DNA of 13,585 bases, from the NCBI GenBank assembly GCA_045597045.1, contig JAZODN010000088.1, positions 1-13,585 on the forward strand, written 5' to 3'. A program made the translations under genes and the position numbers. Origin of the DNA: SIG588 sp045597045 (GTDB lineage: Bacteria > Bacillota > Clostridia > Oscillospirales > Acutalibacteraceae). Below the pieces are notes generated by a model, which saw only the letters and a program-made list of their open reading frames with translations, was not told the origin of the DNA and searched no databases. This document shows positions 6,669-13,585 of this stretch, one piece after another (within the stretch, counting starts at the first letter, position 1; every line of letters begins with the position of its first letter).

Positions 6669-6733
6669 TTTGCCCAAAAGCGTGGGATACGGCTTTCGGC
6701 GATGTGTGGGCGAACAAAATGCCACGACAAACA

Positions 6734-6766
6734 AAAACTCTCTGCCGGAATTCAGCAGAGAGTTTT
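6734..6766 (-). terminator. Terminator of the pth-mfd-lipoprotein operon
   Basis: A 12-bp perfect stem (AAAACTCTCTGC with GCAGAGAGTTTT) with a 9-base loop is followed on the minus strand by a T-rich run (TTTTTGTTTGT). It lies 50 bases beyond the lipoprotein stop codon. Confidence 0.85.
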
Positions 6767-6800
6767 ACTGTCTTTAGAGCACAACCGGTATGAACGCGGT
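6767..6800 (-). pseudogene. Possible remnant of a foldase gene 3' end
   Basis: Between the lipoprotein stop and its terminator, the minus strand carries a short frame ending T-A-F-I-P-V-V-L-stop (stop at 6776-6774). It is out of frame with the lipoprotein gene. The foldase gene at 1148 ends T-A-I-H-T-V-V-L-stop. Counting the last five stem bases of each adjoining hairpin, 6762-6800 aligns to 1138-1174 with 33 identical positions, 3 mismatches and 4 gap columns. It may be the left-over end of a lost or relocated paralogue. It is too short to be certain. Confidence 0.4.
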
Positions 6801-6816
6801 GTGTGTTTTATGATTT

Positions 6817-7443
6817 TTACAGCAGGTCAAACCAACCGAACCATTCGGCGGAATGGTCGCCGTCGAGTGACGAGAATTCCAAAATCAGCATGTAGTCGTC
6901 TTTGCGGATATAGACAAAATGATCGGTCTGCATGTCGTCTCCTTCACCCCACAGCACCTGCGTAGCCGGATGTTCCATGCCGTCGATGGTGGCGTTGATG
7001 GCGGTGGCGGTCAGCATATCGGTCCCTTCCAGCATAGAAAGTTGCATATCGCGACATTCCGCGGCAGAGGGAAGGGACTCATACAGAGTGGTCATGTTTT
7101 CCACACGCACGGCGATCTTGCTGTCTCCATTCACGGCATACATGTCGTAAAACTCCTGCGCGCGGAGAATGGCCGTGTTGTAATCTTCGCCTTCTTCCAT
7201 CGGCAAAATGGGCAGATTGCGATCGGCGATTTCTTCGTTATCATACATATCCCATCCGTCGGCCGGTGCAAACGCCAGACCGAAACGGGTGTTTTTGTAA
7301 CTTGCGCCGTCATTTTCGCCGATCAGCGGCGCCGTGGTGGTCGTGACGGTGGGGGTGGCATCGGGCTGCTCGGTCGGCGTGCCTGCGCAGGCCGAAAGCG
7401 AAAAGATCAGCAGCAGTGCGAGCAAAAGTGTCCGTGTTTTCAT
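6817..7443 (-). CDS. Lipoprotein of unknown function in the mfd operon
   Basis: The product is 208 aa. The signal peptide MKTRTLLLALLLIFSLSAC carries a clear lipobox, with lipidated Cys19. A short Pro/Thr linker follows (TPTEQPDATPTVTTTTAP, ~22-39). Then comes a compact domain of about 165 residues opening YKNTRFGLAFAPADGWDMYD and containing YIRKDDYMLILEFSS near the end. That opening pattern is common in small secreted alpha/beta domains of Firmicutes, but I do not recognise the family. The ATG at 7443 is chosen because AGGAGG ends 8 bases upstream; the TTG at 7449 would be only 2 bases from it. It follows the mfd stop by 15 bases, so it is the last gene of the pth-mfd operon. It is probably exported and tethered to the outer face of the membrane. 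Confidence 0.85.
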   Translation of the reverse strand: MKTRTLLLALLLIFSLSACAGTPTEQPDATPTVTTTTAPLIGENDGASYKNTRFGLAFAPADGWDMYDNEEIADRNLPILPMEEGEDYNTAILRAQEFYDMYAVNGDSKIAVRVENMTTLYESLPSAAECRDMQLSMLEGTDMLTATAINATIDGMEHPATQVLWGEGDDMQTDHFVYIRKDDYMLILEFSSLDGDHSAEWFGWFDLL

Positions 7444-7458
7444 TGGCAATTCCTCCTG

Positions 7459-10400
7459 TTATGTTGACGGTTCGGCAACGGCGGCTTCCAACGCTTCGCG
7501 CAGCGTGTCCAGCGGTGTCAGCCCCTTTTTCATTTTCACAGCGTAATACGGTTTTTTTCCGGCGCTGATCATCACGCGGCCGGCAAGGGCGGCGGTCAGG
7601 CGGCTGCCCAGTGCCATATTGAGCGCCTTGGGATACAGCAGCAGGCTGTCACCTTGCTGTTTTACTTCCACAATGCCCAGCCCTGCCGCCATGTTGCGCA
7701 GCAGCGCCACGTCGATCAGCCCTTGCACCGCTTCCGGCGGCTCGCCGAAACGGTCGATCAGCTCGTCATAGACGTCCAGCGAATCTTCGTGGGTGCGAAT
7801 GTCGGCAATACGGCGATACACCCCGAGTCGCTGCGCGTTTTCGCGGATGTAATCGTCGGGAATGTGGGCCGAAACAGCCAGATCGATCAGGCATTCCGCA
7901 TCTGCCGTCTCTTCGGTGCGGCCGGTCTTTTCCTGTTCCACCGCATCGGCCAGCAGACGCAGATACATATCGTAACCCACCGCTTCCATGTGTCCGTGCT
8001 GTTGTGCACCGAGCAGGTTACCGGCACCGCGAATCTCCATGTCGCGCATGGCGATTTTAAAGCCGGCGCCGAATTCGGTAAACTCACGCATGGCGTCCAG
8101 ACGCTTTTCCGAAATGTCCGACAGCGCCTTGCCGCGCTGGAAGGTGAGATATGCAAACGCGCGGCGCGAGGAACGCCCCACACGTCCACGAATCTGGTGC
8201 AGTTGAGACAGACCGAAGCGGTCGGCGTTTTCAATGATCAGGGTGTTCACGTTAGGAATATCCACGCCGGTTTCAATGATGGTGGTGCACACCAACACAT
8301 CCACTTCGTGTTCCAACATCTGTTGCCAAATGTCCGAAAGTTGTTCTTCGGTCATCTTGCCGTGGGCAAAGGCAATACGTGCTTCGGGTATACGCATTTT
8401 CAATCCGGCTGCCACCCGTTCGATACTTTCCACGCGGTTGTGCAGGTAATACACCTGCCCGTCACGGCGCAGCTCACGCCGAATGGCATCTGCCACGATG
8501 CCGTTATCGTGTTCTAAGACGTAGGTTTGCACAGGACGACGATCCTGCGGTGCTTCCTCCAAAATGGACATATCCCGAATGCCACTCATCGCCATGTTCA
8601 GTGTGCGCGGAATGGGGGTGGCCGAAAGGGTGAGCACGTCTACCGTGGGGGCCAGTTCTTTGATGCGCTCTTTTTGCGCCACGCCGAAGCGCTGTTCCTC
8701 GTCCACGATGAACAGACCGAGATCACGGAATTTTACGTCTTTGGAAAGCAGACGGTGGGTACCCACCAGAATATCGATCTCGCCGCGTGCCGCCTGCCGC
8801 AAGATCTCCTCTTGCTGTTTAGGGGTGCGGAAACGGGAGATCATTTCCACCTTCACGGGGAACCCTTCCATGCGGCGGCAAATGGTGTTGTAATGCTGGA
8901 ACGCCAAGATGGTGGTAGGCACCAACAGCACGCATTGCTTGCTGTTGGTCACGCATTTGAATGCCGCGCGCAGCGCTACTTCGGTCTTGCCGAAACCCAC
9001 GTCACCGCAAAGCAAGCGGTCCATCGGCACAGGGCGTTCCATATCGGCTTTGATCTCGGCGGTGCAACGCAGCTGGTCTTCGGTCTCTTCATACACAAAA
9101 TGGCGCTCAAAATCCGTTTGCCACGCGCCGTCTTCGTCGAACGCAAAGCCTTTGGTTGCCATGCGCGCAGAATACAACGCGATCAGCTGCTTGGCGATAT
9201 CCTTTACCGCTGTGCGCACACGCACTTTGGCTTTTTGCCATTCCTGTCCACCCAAGCGGTGCAGTTTCAAAGTGACGTCTTCTTTGGTGCCGATATATTT
9301 GGAAACCAAGTCCAACTGCGTGACAGGTACATACAGTGTGTCGCCCTTGTCATACCGCAACTTCAAATAGTCTTTTACCACCCCTTGCACCGTCAGTTGA
9401 TGGATTCCTTCGTAAATGCCGATGCCGTGGGCGGCGTGCACGATGTAATCGCCGGGTGTGAGTTCCGAGATGCTGTGGATTTGTGCGCCGCGGCTTTGCC
9501 GCTTGACTTTGCCGCGCACCCGTGCCGAAGCGGCGCGTCCGTGGGTGATAACCACCCACGCGGCCTCCGGCAGTTCAAAGCCGCTGGAAAGGCCGCCGTG
9601 TGTTACCAATACACGCCCACTCAGCGGTTTTTCGGGGTGAGGTGCGTACAGTGCCGGCAGCCCCGCTTTTTGCAGATCTTCCGCAAGCACGGTGGCGGCG
9701 CGTTCTTCCTGACCGGCCAATACCACACAGGCCATGCCGCGTTTCAAATGGTCGCGCAGGTCGTCGCACAGCACCTCCACACTGCCCGACCACAGGGGGA
9801 GCTGATGGGCGGTGAGATTATACAGTGATTTCATCGCCCATTCGGAGGAACGGGCAAAGGTGTCCAGCGTGAGACAGCCGTTTTGCAGGCGGTGGGAAAG
9901 GGCATCCCAGTCCATAGCGTAGCAGGTGAGTCCACGGCACAGCTGCCCTTCCGCCAGCAGGGCGGTGATATCCTCCTCCAACTGCCACAAATAGGTGCGC
10001 GCGCGTTCCTTCACCTTGGCCGGCTCGCATAAAACAGGCAACGCATCTTCGGCGTAGTCCAGCAAAGTGGCTGGTGCGTCATACAGTAGAGGGATATATT
10101 TATCCAGTGAAGCAGGGGCGGTGCCGAGACACAACCGTTCGGCATCTGTCAGCAGGGACGCTGCCGAAGCGGCCGCCTTTCCCTTTAAGCCGGCGGCCAA
10201 CGTGCGGATCTTTTCTGCCAACGCGGTGGGTTGGTCACAAAGGATCTCGGCAGCCGGCGGAACCGAAACGGCGTCCAACGGGTCGGTGCGCCGCTGGGTG
10301 AGGGGGTCGAAATACGAAAGAGTGTCCACCAAGTCGCCCCACAGCTCCATGCGCAGCGGTGCGACACTGTCGGCTGCCCAAATATCCACAATGCCGCCAC

Positions 10401-10923
10401 GCACCGAAAATTGTCCCGCACTTTCCACCTGTGCGCAACGTTCGTAACCGGCGGCTGCCAGCGTTTCGGGCAGGTTTTCCACCGGCAACGCTTGGCCGGC
10501 CATAAAATCCAACGTATGTTCCAACAGCGCGTCGGGCGGCAGGGTGTGCTGCATGGCTGCATCCGAGGTGGCGATCACCATATCGGCATCGCCGTTCAAA
10601 AACCGTGCAAGTGCGCCAAGGCGCTGCTGCTCATATTCGCGTGAGACCGATTCCACTTGACGCAGCGACAGGTCGCGGCCCGGCAGCGTACACACGCGCT
10701 CGCCGAGTGCGGTCAAATCTTCTGCCAGGCGCACGCCTTCGGCTTCTTCGCCCACGAGAATCATCATACGCCGCCCCGTTGCCGCACGCAAGCCGTGCAG
10801 CAGCAAGGCTTTGTGTACCGTGCTCACACCCGTCACGGCGGCCGGCAAACGGTCGGCCGTTACGTCTGCGGCCAGGCGTGCAAACGCCGGCAGCCGCTGC
10901 AATCCATTCAAAAATATCGACAT
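7459..10923 (-). CDS. mfd: Transcription-repair coupling factor Mfd
   Basis: The product is 1154 aa, full length. Mfd pushes stalled RNA polymerase off lesions with ATP and recruits UvrA. The domains read in order. The UvrB-like N-terminal module includes QFSVRGGIVDIW at 171-182. The RNA-polymerase-interacting (CarD-like) domain spans ~488-550, beginning GDYIVHAAHGIGIYEG. RecG-like motor domains have Walker A GDVGFGKTE (640-648), the DEEQ box (741-744), SATPIPRTLNMAMSG (767-781) and motif VI QIRGRVGRSSR (910-920). The translocation (TRG) region lies around 920-975, with FGAGFKIAMRDMEIRGAGN. A C-terminal UvrA-masking domain follows from ~1010. ATG 10923 has GAGGTAA upstream and sits 6 bases after the pth stop. 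pth-mfd adjacency is a common Firmicutes arrangement. No key residue is missing. Confidence 0.98.
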   Translation of the reverse strand: MSIFLNGLQRLPAFARLAADVTADRLPAAVTGVSTVHKALLLHGLRAATGRRMMILVGEEAEGVRLAEDLTALGERVCTLPGRDLSLRQVESVSREYEQQRLGALARFLNGDADMVIATSDAAMQHTLPPDALLEHTLDFMAGQALPVENLPETLAAAGYERCAQVESAGQFSVRGGIVDIWAADSVAPLRMELWGDLVDTLSYFDPLTQRRTDPLDAVSVPPAAEILCDQPTALAEKIRTLAAGLKGKAAASAASLLTDAERLCLGTAPASLDKYIPLLYDAPATLLDYAEDALPVLCEPAKVKERARTYLWQLEEDITALLAEGQLCRGLTCYAMDWDALSHRLQNGCLTLDTFARSSEWAMKSLYNLTAHQLPLWSGSVEVLCDDLRDHLKRGMACVVLAGQEERAATVLAEDLQKAGLPALYAPHPEKPLSGRVLVTHGGLSSGFELPEAAWVVITHGRAASARVRGKVKRQSRGAQIHSISELTPGDYIVHAAHGIGIYEGIHQLTVQGVVKDYLKLRYDKGDTLYVPVTQLDLVSKYIGTKEDVTLKLHRLGGQEWQKAKVRVRTAVKDIAKQLIALYSARMATKGFAFDEDGAWQTDFERHFVYEETEDQLRCTAEIKADMERPVPMDRLLCGDVGFGKTEVALRAAFKCVTNSKQCVLLVPTTILAFQHYNTICRRMEGFPVKVEMISRFRTPKQQEEILRQAARGEIDILVGTHRLLSKDVKFRDLGLFIVDEEQRFGVAQKERIKELAPTVDVLTLSATPIPRTLNMAMSGIRDMSILEEAPQDRRPVQTYVLEHDNGIVADAIRRELRRDGQVYYLHNRVESIERVAAGLKMRIPEARIAFAHGKMTEEQLSDIWQQMLEHEVDVLVCTTIIETGVDIPNVNTLIIENADRFGLSQLHQIRGRVGRSSRRAFAYLTFQRGKALSDISEKRLDAMREFTEFGAGFKIAMRDMEIRGAGNLLGAQQHGHMEAVGYDMYLRLLADAVEQEKTGRTEETADAECLIDLAVSAHIPDDYIRENAQRLGVYRRIADIRTHEDSLDVYDELIDRFGEPPEAVQGLIDVALLRNMAAGLGIVEVKQQGDSLLLYPKALNMALGSRLTAALAGRVMISAGKKPYYAVKMKKGLTPLDTLREALEAAVAEPST

Positions 10924-10929
10924 ACCCCG

Positions 10930-11526
10930 TTACCTCGAATAGCGGTTCATGGCCGCATCCACCGAATCCTCCACGATCAGGCAGGCGGCCTCTGCCGCGC
11001 GTTGTGCGGCGTCTGCCACCAGCGGTGCTTCTTCTTTGCTGAATTTCGAAAGCACCCATGCTGCGAGATCGTAGTCGGGGTGTGGTTTTTCACCAACACC
11101 GATCTTCACGCGAGGAAATTGGTCGCTGCCACACAGCTGAATGATGTTGGCCATACCTTTTTGACCGCCGGCACTGCCGTTTCGGCGCACACGGATGTTA
11201 CCTACCGGCAACGAGATATCGTCAAACATCACGAGCACGCGCGTGGGGGGGAGTTTGTAAAATTGCATCGCCTCGCGCACCGCTTCACCGCTGTTGTTCA
11301 TATAGGTTTGCGGCATCATCAGCAGCACCTTTTGCTCGCCGATGACCGCTTCGCCGCAAAAGGATTTGTATTTCACGCGGTCGACCCGAGCATTCAGCTT
11401 TTTCGCCAACGCCTCCAGGGCGGCAAAACCGGTGTTGTGCCGTGTGCCCACGTATTTTTTATCCGGATTCCCAAGTCCCACGATCAGCCAATCTACGGGC
11501 CCGGTTGCCGTCTTTTTTAAGAACAT
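10930..11526 (-). CDS. pth: Peptidyl-tRNA hydrolase
   Basis: The product is 198 aa. It frees tRNA from peptidyl-tRNA that has dropped off the ribosome. The family motifs are present: LIVGLGNPDKKYVGTRHNTG (14-33) with Asn20 and catalytic His30, MPQTYMNNSGEAV (71-83) with Asn77, VMFDDISLPVGNIRVR (99-114) with the Asp that activates His, and GSAGGQKGMANI (117-128). The last has Gln-Lys where E. coli has His-Asn, a position that varies in the family. I take ATG 11526 because GAGGTGA ends 7 bases upstream; the TTG at 11532 would abut the site. It is the first gene of the operon with mfd and the lipoprotein. The leader carries a hairpin at 11554-11579. Confidence 0.97.
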   Translation of the reverse strand: MFLKKTATGPVDWLIVGLGNPDKKYVGTRHNTGFAALEALAKKLNARVDRVKYKSFCGEAVIGEQKVLLMMPQTYMNNSGEAVREAMQFYKLPPTRVLVMFDDISLPVGNIRVRRNGSAGGQKGMANIIQLCGSDQFPRVKIGVGEKPHPDYDLAAWVLSKFSKEEAPLVADAAQRAAEAACLIVEDSVDAAMNRYSR

Positions 11527-11553
11527 AGACAAATCACCTCAAACGGGAAATGC

Positions 11554-11579
11554 GGGCATTGCGCGTTTGCACAATGTCC
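11554..11579 (-). promoter_or_regulatory. Hairpin in the pth leader RNA
   Basis: On the minus strand, GGACATTGTGC-AAAC-GCGCAATGCCC pairs 10 of 11 positions (one A-C mismatch, one G-T). It lies between the -10 and the ribosome site (11540-11534), which it does not cover. With no T-run after it, it is not a terminator. It could stabilise the transcript or affect initiation; the role is unknown. Confidence 0.45.
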
Positions 11580-11587
11580 GTATCTGT

Positions 11588-11616
11588 ATTATGACAGACA
11601 AAAAAGAGTTTTGCAA
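11588..11616 (-). promoter_or_regulatory. Promoter of the pth-mfd-lipoprotein operon
   Basis: On the minus strand, TTGCAA (11616-11611), a 17-base spacer and CATAAT (11593-11588) are present. The leader to the pth ATG would be about 55 bases. The match is moderate. Confidence 0.6.
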
Positions 11617-11708
11617 GAGAAAAGTGTATTATTTTTCACATACTAAGCGGTGATTTAGGGATTTTTTAAGTAAAATACCACGATTTGCAAATTTTTTGAA
11701 AAAACCTA

Positions 11709-11737
11709 TGGAAAAATTTTTGAAAGGGTGTTATAAT
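11709..11737 (+). promoter_or_regulatory. Extended -10 promoter of ppdK
   Basis: TGGAAA (11709-11714), 17 bases, then TATAAT (11732-11737) preceded by TG at 11729-11730, form an extended -10. Upstream 11685-11720 is rich in A- and T-tracts, which could act as an UP element. Strong expression fits the highly biased codon use of ppdK. Confidence 0.8.
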
Positions 11738-11758
11738 GAATCCGTTACTGTGGAGCGC

Positions 11759-11782
11759 CCTGTGAATCTCAACGCTCACAGG
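11759..11782 (+). promoter_or_regulatory. Hairpin in the ppdK leader RNA
   Basis: CCTGTGA (11759-11765) pairs perfectly with TCACAGG (11776-11782) around a 10-base loop. It lies 15-20 bases from the likely transcript start and 11 bases before AGGAGG. It is followed by an A-run, not a T-run, so it is not a plus-strand terminator. It may protect the 5' end of an abundant mRNA; this is inference. Confidence 0.45.
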
Positions 11783-11808
11783 CAAAAAAATTCAGGAGGA
11801 ATGAAAAC

Positions 11809-13585
11809 ATGAGTCACAAGTATGTATACCTGTTTTCCGAGGGCGACGCTTCCATGCGCGAGCTGCTCGGCGGTAAAGGTGCGAACCTGGCGGAAATGAC
11901 CAAGATCGGTCTGCCGGTGCCGCAGGGCTTTACCATTTCCACCGAGGCCTGCACTCAGTACTATGAGGACGGCCGCAAGATCAATGATGATATCCAGGCG
12001 CAGATCATGGAGTACATCACCAAGATGGAAGAAGTGGTCGGCAAGAAGTTCGGCGATAAGGAAAACCCGCTGCTCGTTTCGGTGCGTTCGGGTGCTCGAG
12101 CTTCCATGCCCGGTATGATGGACACCATTTTGAACCTCGGTCTGAACGAAGAAGTGGTGGAGACCATGGCTGCGAAGTCCGGCAATCCCCGTTGGGCCTA
12201 TGACTGCTATCGCCGCTTCATCCAGATGTACTCCGACGTTGTTATGGAAGTCGGCAAAAAGTACTTCGAGGAACTCATCGATAAGATGAAGGAAGAAAAG
12301 GGCGTGACGCAGGACGTCGAGTTGACTGCCGACGATCTGAAGGAACTCGCTTGCCAGTTCAAGGCAGAGTACAAGACCAAGATCGGCAAGGATTTCCCGA
12401 CCGATCCCAAGGAGCAGTTGATGGGCGCTGTGGAAGCGGTGTTCCGTTCTTGGGACAACCCGCGCGCCAACGTGTATCGCCGTGACAACGATATCCCGTA
12501 CTCCTGGGGTACCGCTGTTAACGTGCAGATGATGGCGTTCGGTAACATGGGCGACAACTGCGGCACCGGTGTTGCGTTTACCCGTTACCCCGCAACCGGC
12601 GAACCCGGTTTGATGGGTGAGTTCCTCACCAATGCACAGGGTGAAGACGTTGTGGCCGGCGTGCGTACTCCCATGCCGATTGCTGAGATGGCCGAGAAGT
12701 TCCCGGCTGCGTTCAAGCAGTTCAACGAAGTGTGCGCCATTTTGGAAGATCACTACCGCGATATGCAGGATATGGAGTTCACCGTGGAAGACGGCAAGCT
12801 CTACATGCTGCAGACCCGTAACGGTAAGCGTACCGCGAAAGCGGCTCTGAAGATCGCCTGCGACCTCGTGGACGAAGGCATGATCGATAAGAAGAAGGCC
12901 GTTGCGATGATCGATCCCCGTAACCTCGACACCCTGCTCCACCCGCAGTTCGATGCGAAGGCGCTGAAGGCGGCTACCCCCGCCGGCAAGGGCTTGGGTG
13001 CGTCCCCCGGTGCGGCTTGCGGTAAAGTCGTGTTCACCGCGGAAGATGCCGAAGCGTGGAACAACCGCGGCGAAAAGGTCGTTCTGGTGCGTCTCGAGAC
13101 CTCTCCCGAAGACATCACCGGTATGAAGGCTTCGCAGGGCATTCTGACCGTGCGCGGCGGTATGACCTCCCACGCGGCGGTCGTGGCGCGCGGCATGGGT
13201 ACTTGCTGCGTGTCCGGTTGCGGTGAGATCAAGATGGACGAGGAGAACAAGCAGTTCACTCTGGCCGGCAAGACCTACCACGAGGGCGACTACATCTCCA
13301 TCGATGGTTCTACCGGTAACATCTACGAAGGCCTGATCGCAACCAAGGACGCTGAGATCGCCGGTGAGTTCGGCCGCATTATGGCCTGGGCTGACCAGTA
13401 CCGCACGCTGAAGGTTCGCACCAACGCCGACTCTCCCCGTGATGCCAAGAAGGCTCGCGAGCTGGGCGCAGAAGGCATCGCCCCGTGCCGTACCGCGCCT
13501 CTGTTCTTCCAGGAAGCCCGTATCGACCCCTTCCGTGAGACGATCTGGCCCGACACCGCCCACGCGCGCGAAGCTGCTCTGGCTA
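11809..13585 (+). CDS. ppdK: Pyruvate, phosphate dikinase (3' end beyond window)
   Basis: 592 codons of a protein usually near 875 aa are present, with no stop before the window edge. It interconverts PEP and pyruvate using AMP/PPi and ATP/Pi. The N-terminal ATP-grasp domain begins MSHKYVYLFSEGDA and includes LGGKGANLAEM, VRSGARASMPGMMDTILNLG and GVAFTRYPATGE. The swivel domain carries the phospho-histidine in GGMTSHAAVVARGMG at His455, the same number as in Clostridium symbiosum PPDK. The PEP/pyruvate barrel begins about residue 530, with Arg561 in CRT. After that Arg the sequence departs from the family (see findings). ATG 11809 lies 9 bases after AGGAGG; an out-of-frame ATG at 11801 opens only three codons. 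Codon use is strongly biased compared with neighbours, as for highly expressed genes. Confidence 0.96.
   Translation, partial: MSHKYVYLFSEGDASMRELLGGKGANLAEMTKIGLPVPQGFTISTEACTQYYEDGRKINDDIQAQIMEYITKMEEVVGKKFGDKENPLLVSVRSGARASMPGMMDTILNLGLNEEVVETMAAKSGNPRWAYDCYRRFIQMYSDVVMEVGKKYFEELIDKMKEEKGVTQDVELTADDLKELACQFKAEYKTKIGKDFPTDPKEQLMGAVEAVFRSWDNPRANVYRRDNDIPYSWGTAVNVQMMAFGNMGDNCGTGVAFTRYPATGEPGLMGEFLTNAQGEDVVAGVRTPMPIAEMAEKFPAAFKQFNEVCAILEDHYRDMQDMEFTVEDGKLYMLQTRNGKRTAKAALKIACDLVDEGMIDKKKAVAMIDPRNLDTLLHPQFDAKALKAATPAGKGLGASPGAACGKVVFTAEDAEAWNNRGEKVVLVRLETSPEDITGMKASQGILTVRGGMTSHAAVVARGMGTCCVSGCGEIKMDEENKQFTLAGKTYHEGDYISIDGSTGNIYEGLIATKDAEIAGEFGRIMAWADQYRTLKVRTNADSPRDAKKARELGAEGIAPCRTAPLFFQEARIDPFRETIWPDTAHAREAALA

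Noticed and set aside
6669..6733. Possible small RNA or gene between the two terminators
   Set aside because: I see no promoter, ribosome site or strong fold here. It reads as plain spacer between convergent units.
8527..9828. A 433-codon plus-strand frame, and a 287-codon frame at 7654-8517
   Set aside because: Both are antisense to mfd, whose full set of motifs is intact. Their products are His/Arg-rich with no family signature.
11776..13563. A 595-codon open frame antisense to ppdK
   Set aside because: It lies wholly opposite a clear PPDK coding frame. Its Val/His/Gly-rich product is what strong third-position C/G bias yields on the other strand, and it has no ribosome site at its start.

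Overview
The window looks like a housekeeping stretch of a GC-rich (more than half G+C by eye) Gram-positive, probably clostridial (Oscillospirales/Ruminococcaceae-like) chromosome. The evidence is strong AGGAGG-type ribosome sites, sigma-A promoters with 17-bp spacers, lipoprotein signal peptides, a YwlE-type arginine phosphatase, a pth-mfd operon and pyruvate phosphate dikinase. No lineage can be named with certainty from sequence alone. Both ends cut through genes, so this may be a whole contig.

Layout. (1) 1-427, minus: 5' part of an unrecognised multi-pass membrane protein with its own promoter. (2) 528-616, minus: tRNA-Ser(CGA) with encoded CCA, a perfect consensus promoter and a terminator. 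(3) 838-1101, plus: small lipoprotein dominated by 18 consecutive threonines. It converges on the next operon and shares a bidirectional terminator with it. (4) 4605 down to 1148, minus: four-gene operon ywlE - rimI - tsaD - membrane-anchored parvulin-like foldase, with overlapping or very short junctions. (5) 4737-6620, plus: GH13 alpha-glucan hydrolase, divergent from operon 4; the two promoters lie back to back over a dyad. (6) 11526 down to 6817, minus: operon pth - mfd - lipoprotein. (7) 11809 to the window end, plus: ppdK (pyruvate phosphate dikinase), 592 codons present, with an extended -10 promoter and a hairpin leader.

How the genes fit together. Operon 4 joins t6A tRNA modification (tsaD) and the acetyltransferase usually found beside it (rimI) to protein-arginine dephosphorylation (ywlE) and extracytoplasmic protein folding. 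Operon 6 joins peptidyl-tRNA recycling (pth) to transcription-coupled repair (mfd). The GH13 enzyme has no signal peptide and probably acts on imported maltodextrins. PPDK links PEP and pyruvate in glycolysis, as is usual in anaerobic clostridia.

I see no CRISPR array, insertion sequence, phage gene or obvious new defence system. The observations most worth checking are: a 3'-end-like sequence after the lipoprotein gene that matches the 3' end of the foldase gene 5 kb away, suggesting gene relocation or decay; a cluster of unusual residues in the last ~110 bases of ppdK, nearly all explicable as changes to C, suggesting contig-end error; and the dyad between the divergent promoters at 4628-4693.
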